A DNA stretch of 64,000 nt from JAVJSU01 sp040219275. Its GTDB lineage: Bacteria; Chloroflexota; Anaerolineae; Aggregatilineales; Phototrophicaceae. The notes beneath the pieces are model-generated. The model did no database searches, was not told the DNA's origin, and saw only the letters and a program-made list of their open reading frames with translations. The position numbers were made by a program, and so were the translations under genes. Where the stretch lies: contig JAVJSU010000042.1 of assembly GCA_040219275.1 (NCBI GenBank), positions 216,034 to 280,033 on the forward strand. Direction: 5' to 3'. Numbering within the stretch: the stretch's first letter is position 1; each line of letters opens with the position of its first letter. This document shows positions 14,657 to 23,597 of the stretch, piece after piece.

Positions 14657-16168
14657 ATGAATTCAAAGTTTACTCGCCGCTTAATCCTCATATTCAGTGT
14701 GTTGGTATTTAGCATCTCGTTTGCTAGCGCACAGGACGAAAGCAGTATCGTCATCGCACAGGGAACGGATGCCGCGTCACTAGATCCTCAGCGCCAGAAT
14801 GATGCCTTTAGCACCAGTATCCTCAGCAACATCTTCGACACCCTTGTTTATCGTGATGTTGACCTTAATTTGACACCCGGTCTGGCGACAGAATGGACGT
14901 TACTGGATGACACAACATGGGAAGTCACTTTGCGCGAAGGGGTTACCTTCCACAATGGTGAAGCCTTCGACGCTGACGACGTGAAATTCTCACTGGAACG
15001 TCCGCTTGACCCTGATTTAGGCTCACCGCTTGCCAGTCGCTTCACCGTTATTGAAGGCGTGGATGTGATTGATCCGCTGACTGTTCAAATCCGCACAACG
15101 ATTCCGTATCCGCTATTGCCTGCCCGTCTGAGCGAATGGTTCATTTTGCCGCAGGAATATGCAGAAGCAACCGACCTCGATACACTGGCAGAACAGCCGG
15201 TTGGTACAGGCGCATACAGCTTTGTTGAATGGGTGCGCGACGATCATCTGACATTGACCGCTAATGCCGATTATTGGGGTGGTGCGCCTAGCATTCAGAC
15301 TGTAACCTTCCGCCCAATTCCAGAGCTTTCCACCCGTGTTGCCGCCCTGCAATCTGGCGAGGTTGACATTGCGGTGAATATGCCCGCTTTCCAGGCGACG
15401 GAATTGGATAGTGATGAGGCTATCGACATTCGTTCCGTACCGAGTACCTTCTTCCAATATGTCGCGTTAGACGGCACGAAGAATCCGGTGCTGGCTGATG
15501 TCCGCGTGCGTCAGGCGATACAATATGCGACCAACGTACCGGAAATCGTCGAATTCCTGTTTGATGGTAACGCCGTGCAAATCGCCGTGCCGTTAGCTTT
15601 CGGTACATTCGGTTTGGATGAGACGATTGAACCCTATCCCTACGATCCAGATCGTGCGCGTGAATTGTTAGCGGAAGCTGGCTATCCCGATGGCATTACG
15701 TTTGCGATGGACGCACCCACCGGACGCTACGCACAGGATCAAGAAGTCGCCGAGGCGCTGGTTGGTCAATGGGCACAGGTGGGTATCAATGTGGAGTTAA
15801 ACATCAACGCGTGGGCAGATCAACTTGCCAAGTATCGTGACGGTGCGGCATTGGTAGAATCCCACTTTATGGGTTGGGGTACGAGCACCTTTGACGCGGA
15901 CGATGTGTTCTTCGGCGCATTTGCCAACGTCCCCACCAAGAACAATTACGAAAATGAGCGCATCACCGAATTGGTTCTGGAAGCCCGTACAATTTTCGAC
16001 CCGGAACAACGGCTCGCATTGTATGAGGAAGTTCAGCAGATCATTTACGAAGAAGTGCCGTGGCTGTTCCTGTTCCAACAGGTTGATCTTTACGGCGTTT
16101 CCAGCGCATTAGACTGGCAACCCCGTCCTGACCAGAAGATCGAAGTACGGACGATTACCATCAATTAG
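14657..16168 (+). CDS. Peptide-type ABC solute-binding protein (family 5)
   Basis: The 503-residue exported protein has a signal peptide (RRLILIFSVLVFSISFASAQ) with a likely signal-peptidase-I cut before Q and no lipobox Cys. The mature part shows family-5 (DppA/OppA) features: GTDAASLDPQ, DTLVYRDVDLNLTPGLATEW, WEVTLREGVTFHNGEAFDADDVKFSLER and the late EVQQIIYEEVPWLFLF. It binds peptides or similar oligomers outside the membrane for the DppBC-like pair upstream. AAGGAG precedes the ATG. A strong terminator follows. The substrate cannot be assigned. Confidence 0.93.
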   Translation: MNSKFTRRLILIFSVLVFSISFASAQDESSIVIAQGTDAASLDPQRQNDAFSTSILSNIFDTLVYRDVDLNLTPGLATEWTLLDDTTWEVTLREGVTFHNGEAFDADDVKFSLERPLDPDLGSPLASRFTVIEGVDVIDPLTVQIRTTIPYPLLPARLSEWFILPQEYAEATDLDTLAEQPVGTGAYSFVEWVRDDHLTLTANADYWGGAPSIQTVTFRPIPELSTRVAALQSGEVDIAVNMPAFQATELDSDEAIDIRSVPSTFFQYVALDGTKNPVLADVRVRQAIQYATNVPEIVEFLFDGNAVQIAVPLAFGTFGLDETIEPYPYDPDRARELLAEAGYPDGITFAMDAPTGRYAQDQEVAEALVGQWAQVGINVELNINAWADQLAKYRDGAALVESHFMGWGTSTFDADDVFFGAFANVPTKNNYENERITELVLEARTIFDPEQRLALYEEVQQIIYEEVPWLFLFQQVDLYGVSSALDWQPRPDQKIEVRTITIN

Positions 16169-16205
16169 GTTTTGCCCGTTCTAAAAGCTAGATGGTGTTA
16201 ACGAT

Positions 16206-16251
16206 ACAGGCTGGAAATCATGCTTTTGATGATCTCCAGCCTGTATTTTTT
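16206..16251 (+). terminator. Rho-independent terminator after the peptide-binding gene
   Basis: The outer 10-bp stem is ACAGGCTGGA / TCCAGCCTGT (16206-16215, 16235-16244), the inner 5-bp stem ATCAT/ATGAT, with one mismatch between them. The tail is ATTTTTT. Confidence 0.9.
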
Positions 16252-16322
16252 GAGCGAGGCTATTCGTATTCATGATGATGCGTCAGAGAATAATGTGACG
16301 CATGGTAATCCATTGCCTGACG

Positions 16323-17330
16323 TTAGTAGATAAACTTTCCGTCCTGCATGATTTGTTGCCCATCGACCCAGACGCTGGTTTGTTCCATGACTACATCAAC
16401 ATGAACGGGGCTATCCCATTTTGCACCCGTATAATTGGCATAGGGATTGCCAAATGCAACATGCACGCCGGGAAATTTTTCGTCCTGAAGTAGATTGCCG
16501 ATTAAACGATCCAGAAATTCGTTAGTGCCGACTGCAAATTCACCGACCCGCCGTCCATTTTCAACCGAATCGAGAAATTCCCAGAATTCACTCGCCATCG
16601 CTTTATCAGGGTGTGTACAGGAGATCAGATGCGACTCTTTAATTTCTAAGCGGAGCGGTTCACTTAATAAGCCGTACTTTTTGCTGAAAAAATCCCCCAT
16701 GATAGAGGCTGTGATGACACCATCTACTTCCACAGGGGAGGTAAATGTTTCGCCTTCGGGCAGGTTGCCCCATTTTCCCGGCTCCTGATAAAATCCATCC
16801 CAGATGACCCAATTAAGGCGCGTAGGATCGAAACGTCCGGTTAAATCGGTGCCGGTGGGGTTGGTGACTCGAATTTCGCGGGCATTCTTGACGATCTCGT
16901 ACACTTCATGCGTGCGCTTTGCAACACGATGATAATCGGCGCACATGCCCGTTGCCATAATCTCCGGCGTGATGCCGATCATATGACCGTGACGAACTTT
17001 ATACTTTTCGCGCAGGGTTTCGATTAACGGAATGCGAAAGCGAATCTCACCTTTCTGGCTACTGGCGGCATAGAACGTTGCCGTCGGCGCATAGTCATCC
17101 AGAAATGCCCAGAGCGCGTCTGGAACTTCTAGTAATGGGCGCGATCCGATTGATTCCAGTGTTTTGAAAACGACTTCTGCACCGGTATCCGTGATGACAT
17201 CAAACAGTGCCTGACCAATCGCCTGTGTCGGTTCATCCGTAAAAACAATGACGCGGTCATTCGCATTGATCGCAAGGCAGGTTTCAACGGCGACTTTTGC
17301 GCCGGGTTTTAAATCAACTTGTGATGACAT
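16323..17330 (-). CDS. M29-like (thermophilic) aminopeptidase
   Basis: The 335-residue protein resembles the aminopeptidase T/PepS (M29) superfamily. Visible family words are the GDxV-like ANDRVIVFTDEPTQAIGQAL near the N-terminus, NPTGTDLTGRF, the conserved NLPEGETFTSPVE (metal-ligand Glu region), and the late AFGNPY and PVHVDVVM (the HxD ligand pair). Relatives include ring-cleavage dioxygenases of the DHP family, so peptidase activity is probable, not certain. It is convergent with the binding-protein gene and separated from the RidA gene by a repeat-filled gap, so it may have its own promoter. It fits a peptide-utilisation locus. Confidence 0.78.
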   Translation of the reverse strand: MSSQVDLKPGAKVAVETCLAINANDRVIVFTDEPTQAIGQALFDVITDTGAEVVFKTLESIGSRPLLEVPDALWAFLDDYAPTATFYAASSQKGEIRFRIPLIETLREKYKVRHGHMIGITPEIMATGMCADYHRVAKRTHEVYEIVKNAREIRVTNPTGTDLTGRFDPTRLNWVIWDGFYQEPGKWGNLPEGETFTSPVEVDGVITASIMGDFFSKKYGLLSEPLRLEIKESHLISCTHPDKAMASEFWEFLDSVENGRRVGEFAVGTNEFLDRLIGNLLQDEKFPGVHVAFGNPYANYTGAKWDSPVHVDVVMEQTSVWVDGQQIMQDGKFIY

Positions 17331-17434
17331 AACTCTGGTGACTCCTTCATTACGTTATAGCAATGTGCAAAGGCGCATAATATTCAAAATGCGCCCTTGT
17401 TAACCTGAATGCTGTTTAAGGTGAACAATCGTGA

Positions 17435-17657
17435 AAAATAGCTTTTAGCCGCTCTGTTGCAAGGTCGTAAAAGTGGCTTAACCAAACCGCATTGGGCTGA
17501 AACCCCAATGCTAGAATGATTTTTGAAACCCCACTGAAGTGGGCTGTTTTCACAAATGTACGGGAAGAACAGCCTGCTTCAGCAGGGTTTTATACTAGCG
17601 TAGCCAATGGGTTTCAGCCATTGGCGGCACTTTGCAACAAAATAGCTTTTAGCCGCT
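17435..17657. repeat. REP/BIME-like palindromic element with 19-bp direct repeats
   Basis: The 457-base gap 17331-17787 is occupied mainly by this element. AAAATAGCTTTTAGCCGCT occurs at 17435-17453 and again at 17639-17657. Between them are TGTTGCAA (17455-17462) and its complement TTGCAACA (17632-17639), and four hairpins: GCATTGGG/CCCAATGC (17489-17511), CCCACT/AGTGGG (17530-17543), CCTGCT/AGCAGG (17573-17586) and GCCAATGG/CCATTGGC (17603-17625). The first pair and the last pair are inverted versions of each other around the common words GGCTGAAACC and GGCTGTT. This is the layout of RAYT-mobilised BIMEs or a small MITE. The rest of the gap is A/T-rich with no gene. Confidence 0.75.
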
Positions 17658-17787
17658 AGCTTTTGGCTTTCAGTCTGAAAAAGAACACCGTTTTTACTAA
17701 AAACTAAGCACTAAAAACTCTGATATTCAAGGTTTTTTATCCCAAAATGATTACCATTCGTGATCGTTTGCTTATCCAGAACTGACG

Positions 17788-18558
17788 TTATTGTGTATCC
17801 GCTTGTAAGGCAACCACATCAATTACGATTTTTGCATCACCTGTGATTTCTGGTGCGACGAGTACCGAGCGTGCCGGTGGGATGATTTCCGCAAAGTGAC
17901 GTTTTGTGGCTTCGTTGAACATGGGATACGGATCAAACGCTTGCAGGTAAACAGTCAACTTGACGAGATCAGCAGGGCTACTGCCTACACGGTTGAGGCG
18001 TGCTGTTAAATCCGTAAGGAGTGCATCGGATGCTTTGCCTAGATCATCGCCATGTCCTGCAAGTTTATTCCACATGACGAAGGGACCACTTTTGATCGCC
18101 TCGCTTGAAGACGGTTTTCCTAAGGGCTTCATGATTTCTGCGGCTTCTTGCTTAGATAAGCCATCTGCCACAGCCATCCAATCCATTTCAATCATGGCGT
18201 GCATGGCTACATCAAACACTTCATGATAGGTAAATAGAAGCGGCTCAAAACCAAGGTAATCAGCCACTTCCTGTTGAATTATCGCCTTACTGCCCGTTAC
18301 TTTTGGAAATGCGGCGACTTCAAACACGTTATTGCGATCTAACCCTGCGGCACGCGTCACCTGATCGAGATGATTCAGGGTGATGCGTACCGAATCCGCC
18401 ATATCCTCAGTCGGCTCGCGGAGTACACCGGGTTGTGGCATTTCCGCGCCGATTTGCCCCGCTCCGAAAAAAATGCCACCCGCAATGAGTCCCTGTGAGC
18501 GGAATCCGGTTGATGGGGGTGCGTTTTCAGTTTCGATCCGTATTTTACGCGCAGTCAT
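17788..18558 (-). CDS. Tandem RidA (YjgF/UK114) domain protein
   Basis: The 256-residue protein is two RidA folds in one chain (about 1-128 and 135-256), where normal RidA is about 130 residues. Domain 1 shows IAGGIFFGAGQIGAEMP and NHLDQVTRAAGLDRNNVFEVAAF. Domain 2 shows LLTDLTARLNRVGSSPADLVKLTVYL and IIPPARSVLVAPEITG. The PAR motif carrying the catalytic Arg of enamine deaminases is present only in domain 2, so domain 1 may be structural. RidA enzymes hydrolyse reactive enamines/imines. GGAG lies eight bases before the ATG. It is the last gene of the TetR-controlled amidohydrolase operon, 18 bases after the preceding gene. Confidence 0.82.
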   Translation of the reverse strand: MTARKIRIETENAPPSTGFRSQGLIAGGIFFGAGQIGAEMPQPGVLREPTEDMADSVRITLNHLDQVTRAAGLDRNNVFEVAAFPKVTGSKAIIQQEVADYLGFEPLLFTYHEVFDVAMHAMIEMDWMAVADGLSKQEAAEIMKPLGKPSSSEAIKSGPFVMWNKLAGHGDDLGKASDALLTDLTARLNRVGSSPADLVKLTVYLQAFDPYPMFNEATKRHFAEIIPPARSVLVAPEITGDAKIVIDVVALQADTQ

Positions 18559-18576
18559 CCGTAAGTCTCCGTATTA

Positions 18577-19827
18577 TTAATGGACTTTTTCGTAGAAGTC
18601 TGTGAGGTCATAGAGGGGAAGTTGAACTTCTTTACCCGCCTGAAATATCCGTGATACCGTCGTCAAATTACGAATGTCATCCAGCGGATTTTTATCCAGA
18701 AGCACCAGATCAGCGATTTTGCCTGTCTCGATGGTGCCAATTTCTTTATCGAGGCGCAGGATCTCCGCGGCGGTCTTGGTTGCGGCGAGCAGGGCTTCCA
18801 TGTTGGATAATCCCGCTTGTGTGAGTAGCTCACATTCCTTTGCGAGTGAGGCATTGGGGTTATCGGCATCTGTTCCCGCGCCGATGGTCACGCCCGCTTT
18901 ATAGGCTTTTGCAAGACGCTCCGTAGCGATTTTACTGACTTCACCACTCACGCGTGCGATATGCGGTCCGAAACCCATTTTCTCGCCAAAGTGCTCAAGA
19001 CTCCATGCAATTGCCTGAGTCGGTACGATGGGCGTGTTGGTCTCTAATAGCATGTCGATACATTCGTCATCCATAAAGTCGGCATGATCGATAAAATCAA
19101 CACCGGCAAGGATCGCGTTTTTGATGGATTGTGCGCTACCGGTATGGCATGAGGTTAAGCGTCCGGGCTTATGTGCCTCATCAACGATGGCTTTCATTTC
19201 TTCTACGGTGAATTGCGTCCAGCCGGGTTCGGAGATTAAGCGACCACCACCACCGCCGATGGTCGATGCGCCATAAATTTTGACGACATCCACGCCCGCC
19301 CGCAGGTGGATACGTGCTTCACGGCGGGCTTCGTCTACACCTGTGACCTCTACGCCATGACTGCCGCTACCGGGGCGAAAACCACCGGTCTGTGCAATCA
19401 GGGGACCACTGGCAACGACCCGTGCGCCGGGTGTGTAGCCATCACGAATGGCTTCTTTAATCGCAACCGCCATAAAATCGCCCGCGCCCGCATCACGTAC
19501 AGTCGTCACGCCACTTTGCAACCACACTTTGGCGGCATTGGCGGCTTTGAAGACCTTGGTAGCGACCATCTCATCGGTCATGTGGGTGACTTCGCTTGCA
19601 CCACCAATGGGGTTAAGCAATAACAAAAAATGGTGGAAGTGCAGATCAATAAGTCCGGGGATGAGGGTCTGATCCGGTGCATCAATGACCGTAGCGCCAT
19701 CTGCATTAATCGAACCTTGCGCGCCAATTTGTGTGATGCGCCCATCCTCTACAAGGACAGACATATTCTTTTGTAAAGCGCCACCCGTTGCGTCGATGAG
19801 TTGACCGACATTAAATAAAAGTTTCAT
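18577..19827 (-). CDS. Amidohydrolase (imidazolonepropionase/dipeptidase-like)
   Basis: The 416-residue protein has the binuclear amidohydrolase ligand set: IDLHFHHF (HxH), GVDVVKIYGAS (carbamylated Lys), TSCHTGS, DFIDHADF and GAGTDADN (Asp). The N- and C-terminal strands form the usual small beta-sandwich (MKLLFNVGQLIDATG ... ADLVLLDKNPLDDI). This subgroup includes Xaa-Arg/Xaa-Pro dipeptidases and imidazolonepropionases. A TTG three bases earlier also opens the frame, but GGGAG is best spaced for the ATG at 19827. It lies downstream of a peptide-type permease pair, which suggests hydrolysis of an imported peptide or amide. Confidence 0.88.
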   Translation of the reverse strand: MKLLFNVGQLIDATGGALQKNMSVLVEDGRITQIGAQGSINADGATVIDAPDQTLIPGLIDLHFHHFLLLLNPIGGASEVTHMTDEMVATKVFKAANAAKVWLQSGVTTVRDAGAGDFMAVAIKEAIRDGYTPGARVVASGPLIAQTGGFRPGSGSHGVEVTGVDEARREARIHLRAGVDVVKIYGASTIGGGGGRLISEPGWTQFTVEEMKAIVDEAHKPGRLTSCHTGSAQSIKNAILAGVDFIDHADFMDDECIDMLLETNTPIVPTQAIAWSLEHFGEKMGFGPHIARVSGEVSKIATERLAKAYKAGVTIGAGTDADNPNASLAKECELLTQAGLSNMEALLAATKTAAEILRLDKEIGTIETGKIADLVLLDKNPLDDIRNLTTVSRIFQAGKEVQLPLYDLTDFYEKVH

Positions 19828-19877
19828 CAAATTTACTCCCTTATTGTGCAGGCAAAATATTCTCTAACAAGCGCCCA

Positions 19878-20858
19878 TTATTTACCGCGCATTGATGGGT
19901 CGAGTGCTTCTCTAATACCATCACCGAGATAATTGAACGCCAATAACGTCAGCGACAACGTCAACCCCGGTGCAATTAATAGATGTGGAAATGATCTGAA
20001 ATTTCTCACCCCTTCTGCAATCATCAGACCCCATGAGGGAACGGGTGGGCGCGTACCAAGCCCAAGATAGGACAGCCCCGCTTCTAGCATAATCACGTTG
20101 GGGATGCCGAATGTCACAGCGACCAGAACGGGTGCCATCACATTGGGCAGGATATGACGGAACATCAGATGGCGATGTGTGCCACCGATTGCCCGCGCCG
20201 CGAGTACGAATTCCTTCTCTTTGATAGACAACACTTCGCCACGCACAATCCGCGAAACGGTCAGCCAGAAAACCAGACCGAGCGCAATCAACACGCCCAA
20301 CAATCCACCGGTAGACTCGTTCAGTGCTGAGAGTGCCGTCGCTATTACGCCTTCAGATTCCTGGAGCGTTCCTTGAAGATAGGTCATGACGATGATGATA
20401 AAGAGGAGTGAAGGAAAGGCGTACAGCGTGTCTACGATCCGCTGGATAACTATATCCACCCAGCCACCGCTATAACCGGAGATGATGCCAACAGGCACAC
20501 CAATCAACACGATCACAAGTTGCGCCATGATGCTCACCATCAGTGATACACGCGCACCATAAATCAAACGCGACAACACATCACGCCCCAGTGCATCCGT
20601 CCCAAACAGATGCTCGGCGGATGGCGGTTGCGTTATTGCCGCGAAGTCAACCTCATCATAACCGGATGGGGCGGTGAGCGGGGCAAAAATGGCTGTTATC
20701 GCCAACAAGAATATAAATATGGCGCTAATCACCGATGCGCGATTTTTAGCAAAGCGCCGCAACATCTGTTTGGATTGTGACCTATAAATCGGCAGAGATT
20801 CCTCAATCGAAATCACGGTTTCTTTATGTGATGTAAGGATTTTCTGTTGGTTTTCCAT
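19878..20858 (-). CDS. Peptide-type ABC transporter permease (DppC-like)
   Basis: The 326-residue protein has a long cytoplasmic N-terminus, then FAKNRASVISAIFIFLLAITAIFAPL (first helix), HLFGTDALGRDVLSRLIYGARVSL, EFVLAARAIGGTHRHLMFRHILPNVMAPV and EAGLSYLGLGTRPPVPSWG. These are the standard DppC features. It follows the DppB-like gene by two bases and precedes an amidohydrolase. Its hydrophobic core has an insert after the PSLLFIIIVMTYLQG helix (QESEGVIATALSALNESTGG), longer than in many homologues. Confidence 0.93.
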   Translation of the reverse strand: MENQQKILTSHKETVISIEESLPIYRSQSKQMLRRFAKNRASVISAIFIFLLAITAIFAPLTAPSGYDEVDFAAITQPPSAEHLFGTDALGRDVLSRLIYGARVSLMVSIMAQLVIVLIGVPVGIISGYSGGWVDIVIQRIVDTLYAFPSLLFIIIVMTYLQGTLQESEGVIATALSALNESTGGLLGVLIALGLVFWLTVSRIVRGEVLSIKEKEFVLAARAIGGTHRHLMFRHILPNVMAPVLVAVTFGIPNVIMLEAGLSYLGLGTRPPVPSWGLMIAEGVRNFRSFPHLLIAPGLTLSLTLLAFNYLGDGIREALDPSMRGK

Positions 20859-20860
20859 CT

Positions 20861-21790
20861 TTAGTTGTACCTGATTCGCGGATCAAGAACGGTATAAGCG
20901 AGATCAATGACCAGATTCATGATAATCACGAGCGTCGCATATAAGAGCGTTGTTCCGATAATGACCGGATAATCACGCGCAGTCACCGAAGTCACAAAAT
21001 AACGCCCGATGCCTGGAATATTCAGAATGGATTCGACGAAAAACGAACCGGTTACGACATCAACCAGACCAATACCCGCGACAGTGATGACTGAGATCAG
21101 GGCGTTGGGCAAGACGTGTGAAATAAACACGCGTCTTTCGCTCAATCCTTTTGAGCGTGCCGTCCGTACATATTCCTGTGACAGGGATTCAAGCACCGAT
21201 GAGCGTGTATAGCGGGCGATGATCGCCATTGGACCGAGACCCAGCGCAATAACCGGAATAATGACACGGTTGGATAATGCGCCGTCCCAACCGCCCGTCG
21301 GGAGCCAATTCAGCCAGACTGCAAACAGAATGACCATCAACGTGGCGGCTACATAATTTGGGGTCGAGATTCCGATGACCGAAAGAAATGTCGTGAAGTT
21401 GTCTAATAGCGAATTCGGTTTGATCGACCCAATAACGCCCAGAATGATGCCGAATATCAGCGCAAAGCCCATCGCATATAAGCCAAGTTGTAACGACACA
21501 GGGAAACGATCAATCAGCACATCTCTTACGTTTTGTCCCTGACGGATATAGGACTCGCCCAGATCACCCTGCGTGACGATTCCCCACAGAAAAATGCCGT
21601 ATTGTTCCCAGATTGGCTTATCCAGCCCGTATTTTTCATTGAGAGTCTCAACAACATTGATTGGAAGCGGGCGACCCGTTTCATCCCATGGGCTACCCGG
21701 TGTTGCGTGCATTAAAAAGAAGGTGATGGTAAAAACAGCGAGTAGAGTCGGGATTATCAACAGTACGCGCCGGACAACATAACCTGTCAT
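20861..21790 (-). CDS. Peptide-type ABC transporter permease (DppB-like)
   Basis: The 309-residue protein starts YVVRRVLLIIPTLLAVFTITFFLMHATPGSPWD, the DppB signature helix and loop, and carries ESLSQEYVRTARSKGLSERRVFISHVLPNALI (EAA loop) and NIPGIGRYFVTSVTARDYPVI. It lies between the solute-binding gene, from which it is separated by a strong hairpin, and the DppC-like gene. No ATPase gene accompanies it. Confidence 0.93.
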   Translation of the reverse strand: MTGYVVRRVLLIIPTLLAVFTITFFLMHATPGSPWDETGRPLPINVVETLNEKYGLDKPIWEQYGIFLWGIVTQGDLGESYIRQGQNVRDVLIDRFPVSLQLGLYAMGFALIFGIILGVIGSIKPNSLLDNFTTFLSVIGISTPNYVAATLMVILFAVWLNWLPTGGWDGALSNRVIIPVIALGLGPMAIIARYTRSSVLESLSQEYVRTARSKGLSERRVFISHVLPNALISVITVAGIGLVDVVTGSFFVESILNIPGIGRYFVTSVTARDYPVIIGTTLLYATLVIIMNLVIDLAYTVLDPRIRYN

Positions 21791-21834
21791 TTAGCAAACC
21801 TTCCATCGAATGCGTGAAATGGGATGGGTGTGAG

Positions 21835-21867
21835 CAGTGGAGAGGGTAACATCTACCCCCTCCACTG
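21835..21867 (-). terminator. Intercistronic hairpin after the solute-binding gene
   Basis: CAGTGGAG, a mismatch, GGGTA (21835-21848) pairs with TACCC, a mismatch, CTCCACTG (21854-21867) around a 5-base loop. It sits between the binding-protein stop and the dppB start within an operon. There is no long U tract, so mRNA stabilisation or partial termination is likelier than full termination. Confidence 0.7.
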
Positions 21868-21879
21868 GACGTTAAGCGT

Positions 21880-23517
21880 TTATTCGTTGATCTGTAATCC
21901 CGGCGGTTGAGCATAGCGGAAGATCAGACCCACCGAGGTGGTCGTTTCCACGAAGTTCTCAACATAAGGACGTGTTAGCCAGGTTTGCCCTTCGTAGAAG
22001 AGTGAGATAATCGGCACCTGTTCGTTGATGATCGCCTCTGCTTGTTGATACATCTCTGCGCGTGCTACAGGGTCAATTTCAACGAGCGCGGTACGGATCA
22101 ACTCCACATAGTCTGCATCATCAAAACGGGAGCGTTTGAGCGAGTTATCAGGATCAAATAGCGCGTTATGGAATTGGCTTGCGTCCTGAATACCTGCCCA
22201 GTTCAGCCCATATTGCATGTTATAGGACTGCTCGTTACGGGAGATACGCCAATCACGCATTGCACCCGGTTCCAGCGGATTCAGAATAACGTCAATACCG
22301 AGGGTGCTTGACCACATCGCTTGAAGTGCCTGCATAACGAGTTGTGCACGATCCACACTCCAGTAGGTGACTTCAAATTCTGGGAAGCCCTCTCCACCCG
22401 GATAACCGGCTTCTGCTAATAATGACGCGGCGAGTTCGGGGTCATACTGATACCCGAAGGCTTCGTCAGGATTATGGCTAGCAAGCTGGGGCGGGCTAAG
22501 GCTGACAGCCGGTGCAAATGCGCCACGGAGCACACTATTTGCGAGCACTTCACGGTCAATTGCGAGGGACAGTGCTTGGCGAACGAGTACGTTATCCGTA
22601 GGTGCGTTGTCTGTATCCATAATCAGGATGACAGAACCGGCAATCGGCACTGGATTAATCATGTCTGCATATTCGGGGTCGTCCAGCAAGCGCGGTAGCT
22701 CACTTGCAGGGGCGATAGCGGCATCAACTTCACCCGCTTCGAAAGCCGGTACAGCCTGATTCCACGCGTCTGCCATGAGGACAAATTCGATGCGATCTAC
22801 AAAGCGATTGTCCTGCCAGATTCCGGTATAGAAGGGGTTTTTCTCGAATACCATCAATTGATCGTGATCCCATTGCGTCAACATATAGGGACCGTTACCC
22901 ACATGGTTGCCAGCTTCCATCCATTGATCGCCATATTCTTCGATCAGATCAACACGGACAGGCAGGTAATTTGAATTGCCGAGATAGGACAGGAAGAAGG
23001 GGGTCGGCTCTACTAATTCGATGATGAGTGTTAGATCATCCGGTGCGGAAAGCCCGACCAATTCAGGATCAGTGATTTCACCCGTGCTAAACGCCTGTCC
23101 ATTCAGGATGGGATAGAATTCTTCGACAGAATAGGACGCGGTTGCCGGATTAAGCTGACGTAAAAATGACTGACGATAGTCTTCAGCGGTTACAGGTTCG
23201 CCATCACTCCATTGCAGTCCTTCACGCAAAGTAAAGGTATAGACTGTGCCGTCGTCGGAGACTTCCCAGCTTTCTGCGGCGAGTGGGGTGACTTCAGCAG
23301 ATGAATAAGCATCTACTAAGGGTTCGTATAAGCTGAACATTTCCTGATAGCCAAAACCACCCTGTGCGGGATCAAGGCTATCCGGTTCGTTAGCCGGTTG
23401 TCTGAAGACGACAAGATCGTCGTCCTGGGCAAAAGATGCAGGAGCGAGTGTCATCAGCACAAGGCTGAATAACACGACCAACATCAAGGCGGAATAGCGT
23501 GACAATGTGTTTTTCAT
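21880..23517 (-). CDS. Peptide-type ABC solute-binding protein (family 5)
   Basis: The 545-residue exported protein has a signal peptide (YSALMLVVLFSLVLMTLAPASFAQ) without a lipobox. Family-5 features are ANEPDSLDPAQGG, VYTFTLREGLQWSDGEPVTAEDYRQSF (OppA-like), GNGPYMLTQWDHDQLMVFEKNPFY and ALSLAIDRE. It is the delivery protein for the DppB/DppC pair encoded next. The upstream neighbours are amidohydrolases, so the cargo may be a peptide or acylated amino compound that these hydrolyse, but this is inference. Confidence 0.93.
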   Translation of the reverse strand: MKNTLSRYSALMLVVLFSLVLMTLAPASFAQDDDLVVFRQPANEPDSLDPAQGGFGYQEMFSLYEPLVDAYSSAEVTPLAAESWEVSDDGTVYTFTLREGLQWSDGEPVTAEDYRQSFLRQLNPATASYSVEEFYPILNGQAFSTGEITDPELVGLSAPDDLTLIIELVEPTPFFLSYLGNSNYLPVRVDLIEEYGDQWMEAGNHVGNGPYMLTQWDHDQLMVFEKNPFYTGIWQDNRFVDRIEFVLMADAWNQAVPAFEAGEVDAAIAPASELPRLLDDPEYADMINPVPIAGSVILIMDTDNAPTDNVLVRQALSLAIDREVLANSVLRGAFAPAVSLSPPQLASHNPDEAFGYQYDPELAASLLAEAGYPGGEGFPEFEVTYWSVDRAQLVMQALQAMWSSTLGIDVILNPLEPGAMRDWRISRNEQSYNMQYGLNWAGIQDASQFHNALFDPDNSLKRSRFDDADYVELIRTALVEIDPVARAEMYQQAEAIINEQVPIISLFYEGQTWLTRPYVENFVETTTSVGLIFRYAQPPGLQINE

Positions 23518-23597
23518 GCTGTTTCTCCTAAACTATCGAACGATTGTGAGCTGGATAAAAGTCCTGCGGTGCACCATAGGACTGCGAACCCCTCCCT

